Positions 40,553-49,675 of a stretch of 64,000 bases of DNA are shown here, in pieces. Position numbers and translations under genes: made by a program. Every line of letters begins with the position of its first letter. Within the stretch, counting starts at the first letter, position 1. The notes under the pieces are model-generated. The model made no database searches. It worked only from the letters and a program-made list of their open reading frames with translations, and was not told the origin of the DNA. Source of the stretch: Paracoccaceae bacterium (GTDB lineage Bacteria > Pseudomonadota > Alphaproteobacteria > Rhodobacterales > Rhodobacteraceae); the NCBI GenBank assembly GCA_016936395.1, contig JAFGXY010000036.1, positions 1-64,000 of the forward strand, written 5' to 3'.

Positions 40553-41617
40553 TCAGAACCACCGCCCGATGATGACGGCATCGATCCGGGCCTCGACCGC
40601 CGCAGTATGGGCGTTGAACGCACCCACCGCCCCCGAGGCAAGGTCAATCCCGCCCCCAACCCCGCGCAAATGACGCGCGGCAGCCTGGCGGCCCGCTGTG
40701 GTATTCAGGCTGCGTGTCGTGACACCCGGGTGTGGCAAGCTGCCGGCAAAACTGGCCGGATAGATCCAGTTGGTTTCGGCATAGCTGTTCGCCGCCACCG
40801 CTTGCGACAGCACCGCCTCTTTCCAGCAGATCTGGGTGCCATCGGCATAGCGCACATAGCTGCCGTTGGCATTTGTGCCGGTCTCGATCAAGCCGCCGGT
40901 GGGCACGCCTGCGGTCTGTGCTACACCGCCCAGCACATTGCCCTGATGATAGGCGGTCTGTCCGCCGATCTGGAACCCGGCCAATGCGGCAGTGGCCCCG
41001 GTTGCGGCATTGACCCGCAGCGCCTCGGCCCAGGTGCCACCATCGGCGCTGACCTTGACCGAAAAATCTGTGTTGCCCGCCAGCCCCATCTCGGCCCGGC
41101 CCGACCAGCCGCTTTGGAACACCAGCGATGCGGTATCGATATCCGCCGCCTTGTTCAGGATCAGCCGGTGGTCCGACCCTGCGTGACTAAGCAGCGTCGC
41201 GGTCGCAGACACCGCCAGACGGTTGGTTGCATCATGCGCCATGCCGATACCGACGCCATCCAGATCGTCAAGGCCGGGGCGGTCCCATGCCGTGCCCGAC
41301 CAGACCCGCAGCGATCCGTCATCCAGCCCGTAAGCCCGCCATCCCGGCCGCGGCGCAAGAAACATCCAGTAGGAATCGAATCGTGCCGCCAGCATGCCGG
41401 CCTGTCCGGCCCAATCCCCGCCGGGTGCCGCCCCCAGGGCCCAGATCTCGCCCTCGGTCGGCGTGGCGGGCGGCGTTGTCGCATCAAACCCCTTCACAGC
41501 CAGTTGCACCACAAAATCAAGGATTCGCAGCGCCTCGTTATGGGTCACATGCTTTTGCGCCTGTGACGGCATCAGGAAAGGCATGGCAAGATTGGGCGAG
41601 GAATCGGTGCTGGGCAT
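40553..41617 (-). CDS. DUF2793 protein, gene-transfer-agent head-spike (GhsA-type) / tail-fibre-like
   Basis: This 354-residue protein opens with the DUF2793 block (FLMPSQAQKHVTHNEALRILD, then WLFLAPRPGW-like WMFLAPRPGWRAYGLDDG), as in GhsA of the Rhodobacter capsulatus gene transfer agent, whose head spikes bind the capsule. The C-terminal part has fibre-like TAYHQGNVLG and GSYVRYADGTQICWKEAV, common at the ends of phage tail fibres. The ATG at 41617 has GGAG upstream; earlier in-frame ATGs are in non-coding sequence. No ghsB or other capsid gene is next to it, so it is an orphan. Position next to manC-galE and a decayed transposon gene suggests local rearrangement. Confidence 0.8.
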   Translation of the reverse strand: MPSTDSSPNLAMPFLMPSQAQKHVTHNEALRILDFVVQLAVKGFDATTPPATPTEGEIWALGAAPGGDWAGQAGMLAARFDSYWMFLAPRPGWRAYGLDDGSLRVWSGTAWDRPGLDDLDGVGIGMAHDATNRLAVSATATLLSHAGSDHRLILNKAADIDTASLVFQSGWSGRAEMGLAGNTDFSVKVSADGGTWAEALRVNAATGATAALAGFQIGGQTAYHQGNVLGGVAQTAGVPTGGLIETGTNANGSYVRYADGTQICWKEAVLSQAVAANSYAETNWIYPASFAGSLPHPGVTTRSLNTTAGRQAAARHLRGVGGGIDLASGAVGAFNAHTAAVEARIDAVIIGRWF

Positions 41618-42306
41618 GACATATCTCCGGAGCGTCGGTTGCGGCCAACTATCCAAAGCCATCGTGTAAAATGGGTCACCACAGCGCGCGATCGGTTTAG
41701 AGATTGCACCAAGCAGGCCCAGTGGGCACGAATTATGCGCGTCGGCGCCCGCCGAAACACCTCCAATGCGGTGCGGATGCTCCTTGGTGATCGGCAGCAC
41801 CCTCCCGGCGAACACCAATCTGCTGGCCATTGCGCCACCAAGGTTCGTCCATGAAAGGGCATTTTCGTTCTCTGACCGTTCAATCGGTCACGGCGGATAC
41901 TGCAGTCACCGGCACACGGCCAGACCCATGCAAACTTGTGCCATTGCTCTTGCCAGTTTTGATCCAGAACGATGAACGTCCGATCAATCGCCACCGGCAA
42001 TCAGGATCAGTTGCCTCGCGGTTGGCGACTTTCGACAATTCGAGGAAAATACCCGGGTTCGTCAATCACCAACAAACCCGGGCCAAACTTGCCATGCAGC
42101 GTGCGGAAGGGTTCCCTTCACCCACACAGTGCTGCCTGCACACAGCAAAGCGACGTCTTCATTCGTTATCGGATTTCGCGGTCATGAAAAATGACACTGC
42201 GCAGGAGCGGCTCTCAGGATCAAAACCCCGTCCACCGCACAATCGGCACCTCCATCAACGTGACCAGATAAATCGGAAAGGACCGGCATCACTTCGGTTC
42301 CCCCCC
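41618..42306. other. 689-bp gene-poor region with decayed transposon sequence
   Basis: No intact gene is supported. Base composition is visibly more AT-rich than the surroundings. The only recognisable content is the IstB-like remnant at about 41835-42115 on the minus strand. A plus-strand ORF (41830-42639) that runs into adhC antisense is composed of atypical residues and is rejected. Confidence 0.6.
41835..42115 (-). pseudogene. Decayed IstB-like (IS21-type) transposition ATPase fragment
   Basis: In one frame the strand reads RTLHGKFGPGLLVIDEPGYF, very like the Walker-B region of IstB (LLIIDEIGYLP), then stops. About 22 residues later, in another frame, comes RTFIVLDQNWQEQWHKF, matching IVLTSN....W..IF, and later DRL-x10-G, the C-terminal spacing of IstB. 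At least two frame changes and a stop break it, and the P-loop half is missing. I infer the 3' end of a former IS21-family element; no terminal repeats were found. Confidence 0.45.
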
Positions 42307-43437
42307 TCAAAATACCACCACGCTGCGAATGCTCTCTCCCGACTTCATCAAATCAAACCCCTTGTTGATTTCGTCCAGCGTCAGGATGTGGGTGATCATT
42401 GGGTCGATCTCGATCTTGCCCTGCATGTACCAGTCGACGATGCCCGGCACGTCCGTGCGGCCCCTTGCGCCGCCAAAGGCGGTGCCTTTCCAGACGCGGC
42501 CTGTCACCAGTTGGAACGGGCGGGTCTGGATTTCGGCGCCCGACGGGGCGACGCCTATGACGACCGACACGCCCCAGCCACGGTGGGTGCATTCCAGCGC
42601 GTCGCGCATCACCTGCACGTTGCCGGTGCAGTCGAATGAATAATCCGCGCCGCCGATCTGATCGAACGGGGTCTTGGTCAGGTTGACAAGGTGCGGCACA
42701 ATGGGGCCGTCAATTTCGCGCGGGTTGACGAAATGGGTCATGCCGAAGCGTTCCCCCCATTCGCGCTTGTCGTTGTTGATGTCGACGCCGATGATCATGT
42801 CGGCCCCGGCAAGGCGCAACCCCTGGATCACGTTCAGCCCGATGCCGCCCAAGCCAAAGACCACGGCCTTGGCACCAATCTCGACCTTCGCGGTGTTGAT
42901 CACGGCGCCGACGCCGGTGGTGACGCCGCAGCCGATGTAGCAGATCTTGTCAAACGGCGCGTCGTCGCGGACCTTTGCCAGCGCGATTTCCGGCACAACG
43001 GTATGGTTGGCGAAGGTCGAGCAGCCCATGTAGTGGTAGATCGGCGTGCCGTCGAGCATGGAAAACCGGGTGGTGCCGTCGGGCAGCAGGCCCTTGCCTT
43101 GGGTGCTGCGGATCGCGGTGCAAAGGTTGGTTTTCTGGCTCAGGCAGGACGGGCATTCGCGGCATTCGGGGGTGTAAAGCGGGATGACGTGGTCGCCAGG
43201 CTTCAGGCTTTTGACGCCTGGGCCAACGGCCAGCACGATGCCCGCCCCTTCATGGCCAAGGATGGCGGGGAACAGACCTTCGGGGTCGGCGCCCGACAGC
43301 GTGAATTCATCGGTGTGGCAGATGCCGGTGGCCTTGATCTCGACCAGCACCTCGCCTTCCTTGGGGTCGGCCAAATTGACCTCCATCACGGTAAGGGGTT
43401 GACCTGCGGCAAGGGCGACGGCGGCACGGGTGCGCAT
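42307..43437 (-). CDS. adhC: S-(hydroxymethyl)glutathione dehydrogenase / class III alcohol dehydrogenase
   Basis: This 376-residue zinc MDR enzyme has the catalytic zinc ligands Cys and His in [13 protein letters not shown] and GHEGAG, the structural zinc cluster [15 protein letters not shown], and the NAD-binding [14 protein letters not shown]. The class III features [15 protein letters not shown] and the C-terminal [22 protein letters not shown] support glutathione-dependent formaldehyde oxidation. It detoxifies formaldehyde in the cytosol. The gene stands alone, divergent from the I78 inhibitor gene by about 100 bp. Confidence 0.97.
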   Translation of the reverse strand: MRTRAAVALAAGQPLTVMEVNLADPKEGEVLVEIKATGICHTDEFTLSGADPEGLFPAILGHEGAGIVLAVGPGVKSLKPGDHVIPLYTPECRECPSCLSQKTNLCTAIRSTQGKGLLPDGTTRFSMLDGTPIYHYMGCSTFANHTVVPEIALAKVRDDAPFDKICYIGCGVTTGVGAVINTAKVEIGAKAVVFGLGGIGLNVIQGLRLAGADMIIGVDINNDKREWGERFGMTHFVNPREIDGPIVPHLVNLTKTPFDQIGGADYSFDCTGNVQVMRDALECTHRGWGVSVVIGVAPSGAEIQTRPFQLVTGRVWKGTAFGGARGRTDVPGIVDWYMQGKIEIDPMITHILTLDEINKGFDLMKSGESIRSVVVF

Positions 43438-43544
43438 TGGGGATACTCCTGAGGTTCGGCTGCATGCTGAAGAACATCGGCAGACATGGCAAGCGGGCGG
43501 TGGTCTGGTAGGATGTCACGAAACGAAGCGAAAGGGTGTTGGTG

Positions 43545-43826
43545 ATGAAGCGATGGATGGCGACGGTGCTGGCCGGTCTGGTTCTGGCGGGCTGCCAGCC
43601 CGAGGTTCTGCCCGAAGTTTTGCCCGGCCCGGATCTTGCGACCTGTGGGGCAGACGGGTTGCAGGGTCTGGTCGGCCAGCCTGCGGCGGTGTTGCAAGGC
43701 ATGACATTCGGGCAAAGCACACGGATTTTGCGCCCCGGCATGGCGGTGACAATGGATTACCGCCCCGACCGGCTGAACATCGACATTGATGCGGCTGAAC
43801 GGATTGTGCGGGTTCATTGCACCTGA
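43545..43826 (+). CDS. I78-family peptidase inhibitor, lipoprotein
   Basis: This is a 93-residue protein with a lipobox (MATVLAGLVLAGCQ, Cys17). The mature part shows the I78 pattern: CGADGLQGLVGQPAAVL, then ILRPGMAVTMDYRPDRLNIDIDAAERIVRVHC with the conserved PxRLNIxxD region. Such proteins inhibit serine proteases and are probably anchored to the inner or outer membrane facing the periplasm. Start at 43545 (ATG) is preferred; a GTG at 43536 is in frame. A strong hairpin ends between it and the convergent cytochrome c' gene. Confidence 0.82.
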   Translation: MKRWMATVLAGLVLAGCQPEVLPEVLPGPDLATCGADGLQGLVGQPAAVLQGMTFGQSTRILRPGMAVTMDYRPDRLNIDIDAAERIVRVHCT

Positions 43827-43833
43827 GCGGACC

Positions 43834-43859
43834 AAAAAGCCCCCGGTGCTGCCGGGGGC
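43834..43859 (-). terminator. Intrinsic terminator of the cytochrome c' gene
   Basis: On the minus strand GCCCCCGG and CCGGGGGC pair with a 5-nt loop, followed by TTTTTGG, 25 bp after the cytochrome c' stop. The plus strand lacks a T run, so it serves chiefly the minus-strand gene. Confidence 0.8.
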
Positions 43860-43883
43860 CTTGGCCGCGTGTGGCCGCAGGGC

Positions 43884-44318
43884 TTACATGCGGTAGTTGG
43901 AATGGCAATCCTTGCAGGCCCCGCCAAGGCCCGCCATACCGGCCTTGATACCGTCAAGCGACGAAGTGTCCAGCGCCGTGGCAGCAGCGTTCAAGGCGTT
44001 GGCCTTGACCTCGAAATCATCCAGCATCATCCACAATTCCGGGCGGGCCTCGGACACCGGGTCTGTCGCCTCGGGTTCAAACTTCTCCAGGATCTGGGTC
44101 GAGGCGGTGATAAGGCCCTCCTTGGCGGCCTGAGCGGCGGCGGCATCAAAGGCCACCTTGCCCGCCATCATTTCGTTCAGCGCCTTGGTGTTCTGGCCGA
44201 TGGTGGACATCAGGTCCATCCGGGCTTTCACGGTCGGGTCTTGCACGCCCTCTTTCGCCACGGCAGCGCCGGCGACAAGGATCAGTCCGGTGATCAGGCT
44301 TTTGGTGATGACGTTCAT
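43884..44318 (-). CDS. cycP: Cytochrome c' (c-prime)
   Basis: This 144-residue periplasmic four-helix-bundle cytochrome has a signal peptide (MNVITKSLITGLILVAGAAVA), VQDPTVKARMDLMSTIGQNTKALNEMM in the first helix and the C-terminal heme motif CKDCHSNYRM, as in the c' family. Cytochrome c' binds nitric oxide and protects denitrifying and phototrophic alphaproteobacteria from it. The gene ends in a clear intrinsic terminator and stands alone. A single-heme c' is certain; the NO role is taken from the family. Confidence 0.92.
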   Translation of the reverse strand: MNVITKSLITGLILVAGAAVAKEGVQDPTVKARMDLMSTIGQNTKALNEMMAGKVAFDAAAAQAAKEGLITASTQILEKFEPEATDPVSEARPELWMMLDDFEVKANALNAAATALDTSSLDGIKAGMAGLGGACKDCHSNYRM

Positions 44319-44469
44319 GCTGTCAGGCTCCTGGCTGGGAAATGTGCGGCAAGTATAGGCGCGACAATCCGTCCCGTCAGTGCTGTTGTGACATGCTCTC
44401 GAAAACTCACACGAATGTCATCGGAGGGGTGAAGGGGAGTGGCCGGTGCAACCCCGATGCGGTAAACAA

Positions 44470-44484
44470 GAACGTAAAGTGAAC
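44470..44484 (+). promoter_or_regulatory. LexA (SOS) box upstream of imuB
   Basis: GAACGTAAAGTGAAC is a perfect GAAC-N7-GAAC, the alphaproteobacterial LexA operator (reverse GTTC-N7-GTTC). It ends 14 bp before the imuB start, so LexA would block the promoter or early elongation. Confidence 0.85.
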
Positions 44485-44498
44485 AAAAGGGATTCGGC

Positions 44499-46142
44499 AT
44501 GGCCCTGCGGCGGATACTGTCCTTGTGGTTTCCCCGGCTGGCGGCAGAGCGCGCGCTGCGCCAGCGGCGGGACGCGCTGCGCCTGCCGTTTGCCGTGGTG
44601 GGCGAGCGGGGCAACCGGCAGGTGCTGACCTCACTGTCGCCCGAGGCCGAGGCGGCAGGCCTGCGGCAGGACCAGCCGTTGCGCGATGCCACCGCGATGT
44701 GCCCGGGGCTGGTGACCGTGCCGGAAAACCGCGCGGCGGATGAGGTGTTCTTGCGCAGCCTGTGCCGTTGGGCGGGCAAGTTCACGCCTTGGGTCGCGCC
44801 CGAACCACCCGATGCCATGGTGCTGGACCTGACCGGATGCGCGCATCTGTTTGGCGGCGAAGACGGGCTGTTGGCGCAGATCGAGGCCGATTGCGCCGAT
44901 CTGGGCCTGACACCGCGCGCCGGTCTGGCAGAAACGCGCGGCGCGGCCTGGGCCTTGGCGCGGTTCGCGGGCGTGTCGATGGCCAGCGCGCGCAACGGCG
45001 ATGCGATCCGGCAAGAGGCCCGCGCCACGCGGTCACGCGCAGCGGTGCGGCGCGACGGGGGCACTGCCCCGCAGCGGCACGCGGGTGGCATGGCCTCGGC
45101 GGCACCGGGGCATTTGCGGGCGGCGTTGGGGCCTTTGCCACTGGCCGCGCTGCGCCTGCCGGGCGATGTGGTGGAAGGCTTGGGTCGGCTGGGCCTGCGG
45201 CGGGTGGACGAGGTGCTGGCCCTGCCCCGCGCCGGTCTGACCCGGCGCTTCGGCCCGGTGCTGCTGCGGCGGCTGGATCAGGCACTGGGGCTGGAACCCG
45301 AGCCGGTGAACCCGGCCGCGGCCCCGCCGCATTTCGCGGTTCGGCTCAGTTTTCCCGACCCCATCGGCCTGCGCGACGATGTGGCCGCCGGGATGGACCG
45401 GCTGCTGGCGCCCTTGTGCGACAAGCTGCGGCTGGCCGGCATGGGGTGTCGTCGGGCGCGGCTGGAGGCCTGGCGCAGCGATGGCGGGTTTTCGGCGATC
45501 GAAGTGACGCTGGCGCGCGCGGCCAGCGATCCCGACCGTCTGCGCGCGCTTCTGGTGCTGAAGCTGGATCAGATCGAGGCGGGCTTTGGCATTGACCGGT
45601 TGCGCCTGGTGGCGGTGCAGGTGGAAACCATGCCAAGCCAGCAAAGCCGGGGCGCGGTGCTGGCCGCGCCGGGGGGCCGCGCGCAGGGCGATGCGGCGGC
45701 GGCGGTGCTTGATCTGGTGGGCAAGCTGGGCGCGCGGCTGGGAACCGAGGCAGTCACGCGCCTGCACCCGGCCGACAGCCACATTCCGGGCAAGACCGCC
45801 ACCATACTTGCCGCCGCCTGGTCAGACCCCGCGCCTGCGCCGTGGCCAGCCGCGCGCGGACCACGGCCGATCGTGATGATGCAGCCCGAAAGGGTCGACA
45901 TGGCAGGCGAAGGGCACACACCCGCCGCCGCCTTTCGCTGGCGCGGGCGCATGCTGTCGCTGCGGGTGGCGATCGGGCCGGAACGGTTGATGCCGGAATG
46001 GTGGCTGGACGACCCCGACTGGCGCAACGGCGCGCGCGACTATTGGCGGGTGGAAACCGAAGGGGGGGAGCGGTTGTGGCTGTTCTATGCCCATGGCGCC
46101 GACCTGTCGCCGGGTTGGTTTTGCCATGGAGTGTTTGCCTGA
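44499..46142 (+). CDS. imuB: ImuB, Y-family polymerase-like mutasome subunit
   Basis: This is a 547-residue member of the DNA polymerase Y family, ImuB branch: RRILSLWFPRLAAERALRQR at the start, MVLDLTGCAHLFGGEDGLL, and a helix-hairpin-helix region (LGRLGLRRVDEVLALPRAGLTRRFG). The usual catalytic acidic residues at the start of pol Y (D-x-D for metal) are replaced (LSLWFPRL), as expected for the non-catalytic ImuB that bridges beta clamp, ImuA and DnaE2 in mutagenic bypass. A LexA box lies directly upstream. Unusually, neither imuA before it nor dnaE2 after it is present. Confidence 0.88.
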   Translation: MALRRILSLWFPRLAAERALRQRRDALRLPFAVVGERGNRQVLTSLSPEAEAAGLRQDQPLRDATAMCPGLVTVPENRAADEVFLRSLCRWAGKFTPWVAPEPPDAMVLDLTGCAHLFGGEDGLLAQIEADCADLGLTPRAGLAETRGAAWALARFAGVSMASARNGDAIRQEARATRSRAAVRRDGGTAPQRHAGGMASAAPGHLRAALGPLPLAALRLPGDVVEGLGRLGLRRVDEVLALPRAGLTRRFGPVLLRRLDQALGLEPEPVNPAAAPPHFAVRLSFPDPIGLRDDVAAGMDRLLAPLCDKLRLAGMGCRRARLEAWRSDGGFSAIEVTLARAASDPDRLRALLVLKLDQIEAGFGIDRLRLVAVQVETMPSQQSRGAVLAAPGGRAQGDAAAAVLDLVGKLGARLGTEAVTRLHPADSHIPGKTATILAAAWSDPAPAPWPAARGPRPIVMMQPERVDMAGEGHTPAAAFRWRGRMLSLRVAIGPERLMPEWWLDDPDWRNGARDYWRVETEGGERLWLFYAHGADLSPGWFCHGVFA

Positions 46143-46167
46143 CCCTGCGCTGCACATGGGGCAGACC

Positions 46168-46194
46168 GGGCCATGAGTATTTGGAAAGCAGCAA
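46168..46194. repeat. Partial ATGAGTATTTGGAAAGCAG element, copy 3
   Basis: GGCCATGAGTATTTGGAAAGCAGCAA lies in the 84-bp gap between convergent imuB and the acetyltransferase gene. It shares the TATTTG..AAAG core with the elements at 3927 and 31296 but has no strong hairpin, so it is a diverged or second type. Confidence 0.4.
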
Positions 46195-46226
46195 TCGGCA
46201 AAGGCAGGGCAGCCGCGCCCCGGCAG

Positions 46227-46646
46227 CTAAAGTTCCAGCACCATGTCGCGGTGCGGGATGCCCGCGTCATCATAGACCGGGCCGGTGGCGGTGAACCCCA
46301 GGCGTTCGTAAAAGCCGATGGCGTGGGTTTGTGCGCCAAGTCTTGCCGTGGTCAGGCCGGGGTGGCGGCGCAATTCCTCCACCGCCGCGCGCATGATCGC
46401 AGCGCCCAGGCCCGTGCCCCGAGCGACAGGCAGCACGCAGACCCGGCCGATCTTGCCGACATGGCCATGGATCAGCAGGCGGGCGGTGCCGGTGGGCTGG
46501 CCATCCACCAGTGCCAGCAGGTGCAGGGCGGTGTCATCCTGATCGTCGATCTCATCCGCCTCGGACACGCCCTGTTCTTCGATGAACACCGCGCGGCGCA
46601 GGGCGCGGCAGGTGGCGATGTCACGTGTCGAGGCGATCTGGATCAT
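46227..46646 (-). CDS. GNAT family N-acetyltransferase
   Basis: This 139-residue protein has the GNAT fold: [18 protein letters not shown] in motif [30 protein letters not shown] for acetyl-CoA binding (the R/Q-x-x-G-x-G/A loop is RGTGLG), and IGFYERLGF in motif B. It resembles ElaA/YjcF-type acetyltransferases acting on small amines, with unknown substrate. The start overlaps the dapE stop by 4 bp (ATGA), so it is translated together with dapE. A link to diaminopimelate metabolism is not established. Confidence 0.85.
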   Translation of the reverse strand: MIQIASTRDIATCRALRRAVFIEEQGVSEADEIDDQDDTALHLLALVDGQPTGTARLLIHGHVGKIGRVCVLPVARGTGLGAAIMRAAVEELRRHPGLTTARLGAQTHAIGFYERLGFTATGPVYDDAGIPHRDMVLEL

Positions 46647-47800
46647 GCGAAATAATCCCGCAGGATGCGGCTATAGATCGCCTTGAGTTGATGGATCTGC
46701 GCGACCTCTACCCGTTCATCGACCTGATGCATGGTGCGGCCGACCAAGCCGAACTCGACCACCGGACAGTGGTCTTTCACAAAGCGCGCATCCGAGGTGC
46801 CGCCCGAGGTCGAGGCCACGGGGATGCGCCCGGTTTCGGCCTGCACCGCGCGGGCGATCAGGGCCGAAAGCGCGCCCGGCGGGGTCAGAAAGCTTTCGCC
46901 GGAGATCTGGATGCGGCACGTGATCTGCACCCCCGTTTCGCGTTCCACCGCTGCCGCATGGTCTTGCAGCCAGGCCGACAGGCTTTCGCCGCTGTGCAGG
47001 TCATTGAAGCGGATGTTGACGGTGGCGGTGCCGCGCGCGGGGATCACGTTATTGGCCGGGTTGCCGCAATCAATGGTGGTGATGGCCAGCGTCGAGGCAT
47101 CGAAATGGTCGCTGCCTGCGTCCAGCGGTTCGGCTTCCAGCCGCGACAGCAGGCGGACAAGCGCGGTCATCGGATTGCGGGCACGGTCTGGATAGGCCGA
47201 GTGCCCCTGCACCCCGGTGGCGGTGAGATAGGCCGTCATGCTGCCCCTGCGGCCGATCTTCATCATCTCGCCCATGTCAGTGGGACAGGTGGGTTCGCCC
47301 ACAAGGCAGTGGGTCATCCGCTCACCCTGCACGGCCATCCAGTCCAGCAGCGCCACCGTGCCATCCTCGGCGTCGCCTTCCTCATCGCCGGTGATGGCAA
47401 GGATGACCGCGCCATCGGGCGGGGTGTCGCGCACGAAATCCACTGCGGCGGCGGCAAAGGCGGCGACGCCCGACTTCATGTCGGTGGTGCCGCGGCCATA
47501 CATCCAGCCATCAACGATGGCCGCGCCGAACGGGTCTTGCGTCCAGGCCGCCGCATTGCCCACCGGGACCACATCGGTATGGCCGTTGAAGCCGAAACTG
47601 CGGTTGGCGCCACGCACACCCCAACGGGCAAAAAGGTTGGACACACCGCCCCGGTCAACCCGCGTGCAGGCAAAGCCCGCATCTGAAAGCAGTTCCTCAA
47701 GCAGCACCAGCGCGCCGCCTTCGGCGGGTGTGACCGAGGGGCAGCGCACCAGATCGGCGGTCAGGGCAACAGGGTCAACGGGGCTGGGGCGGCTGGGCAT
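46643..47800 (-). CDS. dapE: Succinyl-diaminopimelate desuccinylase
   Basis: This 385-residue M20 metallopeptidase-type enzyme has zinc ligands in [12 protein letters not shown] and [17 protein letters not shown], the catalytic Glu pair in [14 protein letters not shown], and DAP-specific [22 protein letters not shown] and [25 protein letters not shown]. It releases succinate from N-succinyl-L,L-diaminopimelate in lysine and cell-wall synthesis. The ATG at 47800 has GGAG upstream and starts at the conserved [15 protein letters not shown]. dapD lies 3.3 kb away on the same strand, with two plus-strand Hint genes between. Confidence 0.96.
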   Translation of the reverse strand: MPSRPSPVDPVALTADLVRCPSVTPAEGGALVLLEELLSDAGFACTRVDRGGVSNLFARWGVRGANRSFGFNGHTDVVPVGNAAAWTQDPFGAAIVDGWMYGRGTTDMKSGVAAFAAAAVDFVRDTPPDGAVILAITGDEEGDAEDGTVALLDWMAVQGERMTHCLVGEPTCPTDMGEMMKIGRRGSMTAYLTATGVQGHSAYPDRARNPMTALVRLLSRLEAEPLDAGSDHFDASTLAITTIDCGNPANNVIPARGTATVNIRFNDLHSGESLSAWLQDHAAAVERETGVQITCRIQISGESFLTPPGALSALIARAVQAETGRIPVASTSGGTSDARFVKDHCPVVEFGLVGRTMHQVDERVEVAQIHQLKAIYSRILRDYFA

Positions 47801-48097
47801 GGCGGTCTCCGGCTGGGGTGGGGCAGGAATATCGGCTTGGTCTGCCCGCCGCAAGCGGCACTGCCCCTGGCCAATCTGTTGCGTGACAGCCACGTTTACC
47901 GGCCTGCACTGCCCCACGGCATCAGGCTGTGGCCAAAAGAAGGGTGACTTGCGGCGAAAGTCTGGTATTCGTTAAGAAAAGTGAAAGTCCCAGAGGCAGG
48001 GCAGAGCAGGGTCAACGCACCCAAATCGACAAAACGCTCCGGCGGGGATGTCCCCGACCGCATCTGATGCCCTGTCTTCCATCGGGTGGAGGCAGTC

Positions 48098-49672
48098 TTG
48101 GCGACCGGCAGAGAACTAAATTACGACACCAATGCCTCGGCCTTGGACATGGCCAATGCGATGTTTGGCAACGGCGTTGAGGTCGTGGGCGCAAGCTACA
48201 CCGGACCGGCGAACAGCTCGGCCACCTACACCAACGGCCAACTGGCCGCAGGCGTCTTGCCCACCTCTTCGGGTGTGATCCTGTCCACCGGCAACGTGCG
48301 CAGTTTCACCCAGTCTTCCGGCGATCCGAACCGGTCCACCGGCACCTCGACCGACACCAGCGGCATCAACAACAATTCCCAATTCAACACGGTCGCCGGG
48401 TCGCGCACCTATGATGCGGTCTGGATCGACGTGGATTTCATCCCGACCGGCGATGTGATGTCGATGCGCTTTGTCTTCTCGTCCGAGGAATACCCCGAAT
48501 ATGTGAACTCGAACTTCAACGACGTGATGGGGGTCTGGATCAACGGATCTTATGTGCCGGTCACGGTCGGCAACGGCAGCGCGTCGATCAACAACATCAA
48601 CCCGCTGACCCAGCCCAACCTGTTCATCAACAACACCGCCGACGACTACAACACCGAGATGGACGGCTTTACCGTCACGCTGACCCTGACCATTCCGGTG
48701 AATGCGGGGGTGACCAATTCGATCCGCATCGGCATCGCCGATACCGGCGACGCGCGATACGATTCAAACCTGATCATCGTCGGGGACAGCCTTCAGGCCA
48801 CTTTGGTGGCGCAAGATGATGTCGAGACAATGTTCGCGACCGGCACAAAGACCATCAATATCCTCGGAAACGATGTCTACCAGGGAACCGGGTCGCTGGT
48901 GATCACCCAGATCAACGGGGTCGATGTTGTGGCGGGGCAGGTCATCCCGCTGCCATCCGGGCAACAGGTGCAACTGAACGCCGACGGCACGATCACCGTC
49001 ATCGGCAATGGCGACATTGAGCAGGTGAACTTTACCTATACCGTCGAATCTACCATTGGCGGGAATGTCGATACCGGATTGGTGCAGGTGACTACCATTC
49101 CGTGTTTCGTGGCCGGCACGATGATCCTGACGCCGGAAGGCGAGCGTCCGGTGGAAACGCTGCGACCCGGCGATCTGGTGGTGACCAAGGATGACGGGCC
49201 GCAACCGCTGCGCTGGATCGGGCGGCGGCAGGTGGCGGCGGTGGGGGCGCTGGCCCCGATCGAAATCCGCGAAGGCACCTTTGGCGACCACCGCCGCCTG
49301 CTGGTGTCGCCGCAACACCGGGTGCTGGTGCGCGATTGTCTGGCGGATTTGCTGTTTGGCACCGACGAGGTTCTGGTTTCGGCCAAGGATCTGGTCAATG
49401 GCCGATCGGTCCGGGTGCGGGAAGGCGGGATGGTGGACTATGTCCATCTGCTGTTTGACCGACATCAGATCGTGTCATCCCAAGGGCTTGCGACGGAAAG
49501 CTTTCTGCCCGGCCCGCAAACCTCGCACCTGTTCGAGGCCGATATCCTTGCCGAGATTGCCAGCATCTTTCCTGACCTTGATCCGCGCACCGGCAATGGC
49601 TACAGCCCGGCGGCACGGCGCACGCTGAAAGCCTTCGAGGCGCAGGTTCTGATGACCGCGAAGGCGGCCTGA
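48098..49672 (+). CDS. Choice-of-anchor L domain protein with C-terminal Hint domain
   Basis: This 524-residue surface protein has three parts: an N-terminal ~230-residue choice-of-anchor-L domain (LDMANAMFGNGVEVVGASYTG, STGNVRSF, FVFSSEEYPEYVNSNFND), a short Asp/Gly-rich Ig-like linker, and a C-terminal Hint (Hedgehog/intein-type) domain starting with Cys336 (CFVAGTMILTPEGERPVETL) and SPQHRVLVRD. The Cys and His suggest autoprocessing activity. The start is probably TTG 48098 with GGAGG 5 nt upstream; a GTG at 48086 would overlap that site. It lacks a signal peptide, so it may be exported by a type I system. A second Hint gene follows 3 bp later. Confidence 0.85.
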   Translation: MATGRELNYDTNASALDMANAMFGNGVEVVGASYTGPANSSATYTNGQLAAGVLPTSSGVILSTGNVRSFTQSSGDPNRSTGTSTDTSGINNNSQFNTVAGSRTYDAVWIDVDFIPTGDVMSMRFVFSSEEYPEYVNSNFNDVMGVWINGSYVPVTVGNGSASINNINPLTQPNLFINNTADDYNTEMDGFTVTLTLTIPVNAGVTNSIRIGIADTGDARYDSNLIIVGDSLQATLVAQDDVETMFATGTKTINILGNDVYQGTGSLVITQINGVDVVAGQVIPLPSGQQVQLNADGTITVIGNGDIEQVNFTYTVESTIGGNVDTGLVQVTTIPCFVAGTMILTPEGERPVETLRPGDLVVTKDDGPQPLRWIGRRQVAAVGALAPIEIREGTFGDHRRLLVSPQHRVLVRDCLADLLFGTDEVLVSAKDLVNGRSVRVREGGMVDYVHLLFDRHQIVSSQGLATESFLPGPQTSHLFEADILAEIASIFPDLDPRTGNGYSPAARRTLKAFEAQVLMTAKAA

Positions 49673-49675
49673 GCC

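Noticed and set aside
41830-42639. 270-codon plus-strand ORF across the gap and into adhC
   Set aside because: Half of it is antisense to the well-supported adhC gene and the rest is His/Arg/Gln-rich with no family resemblance; it is a shadow frame.
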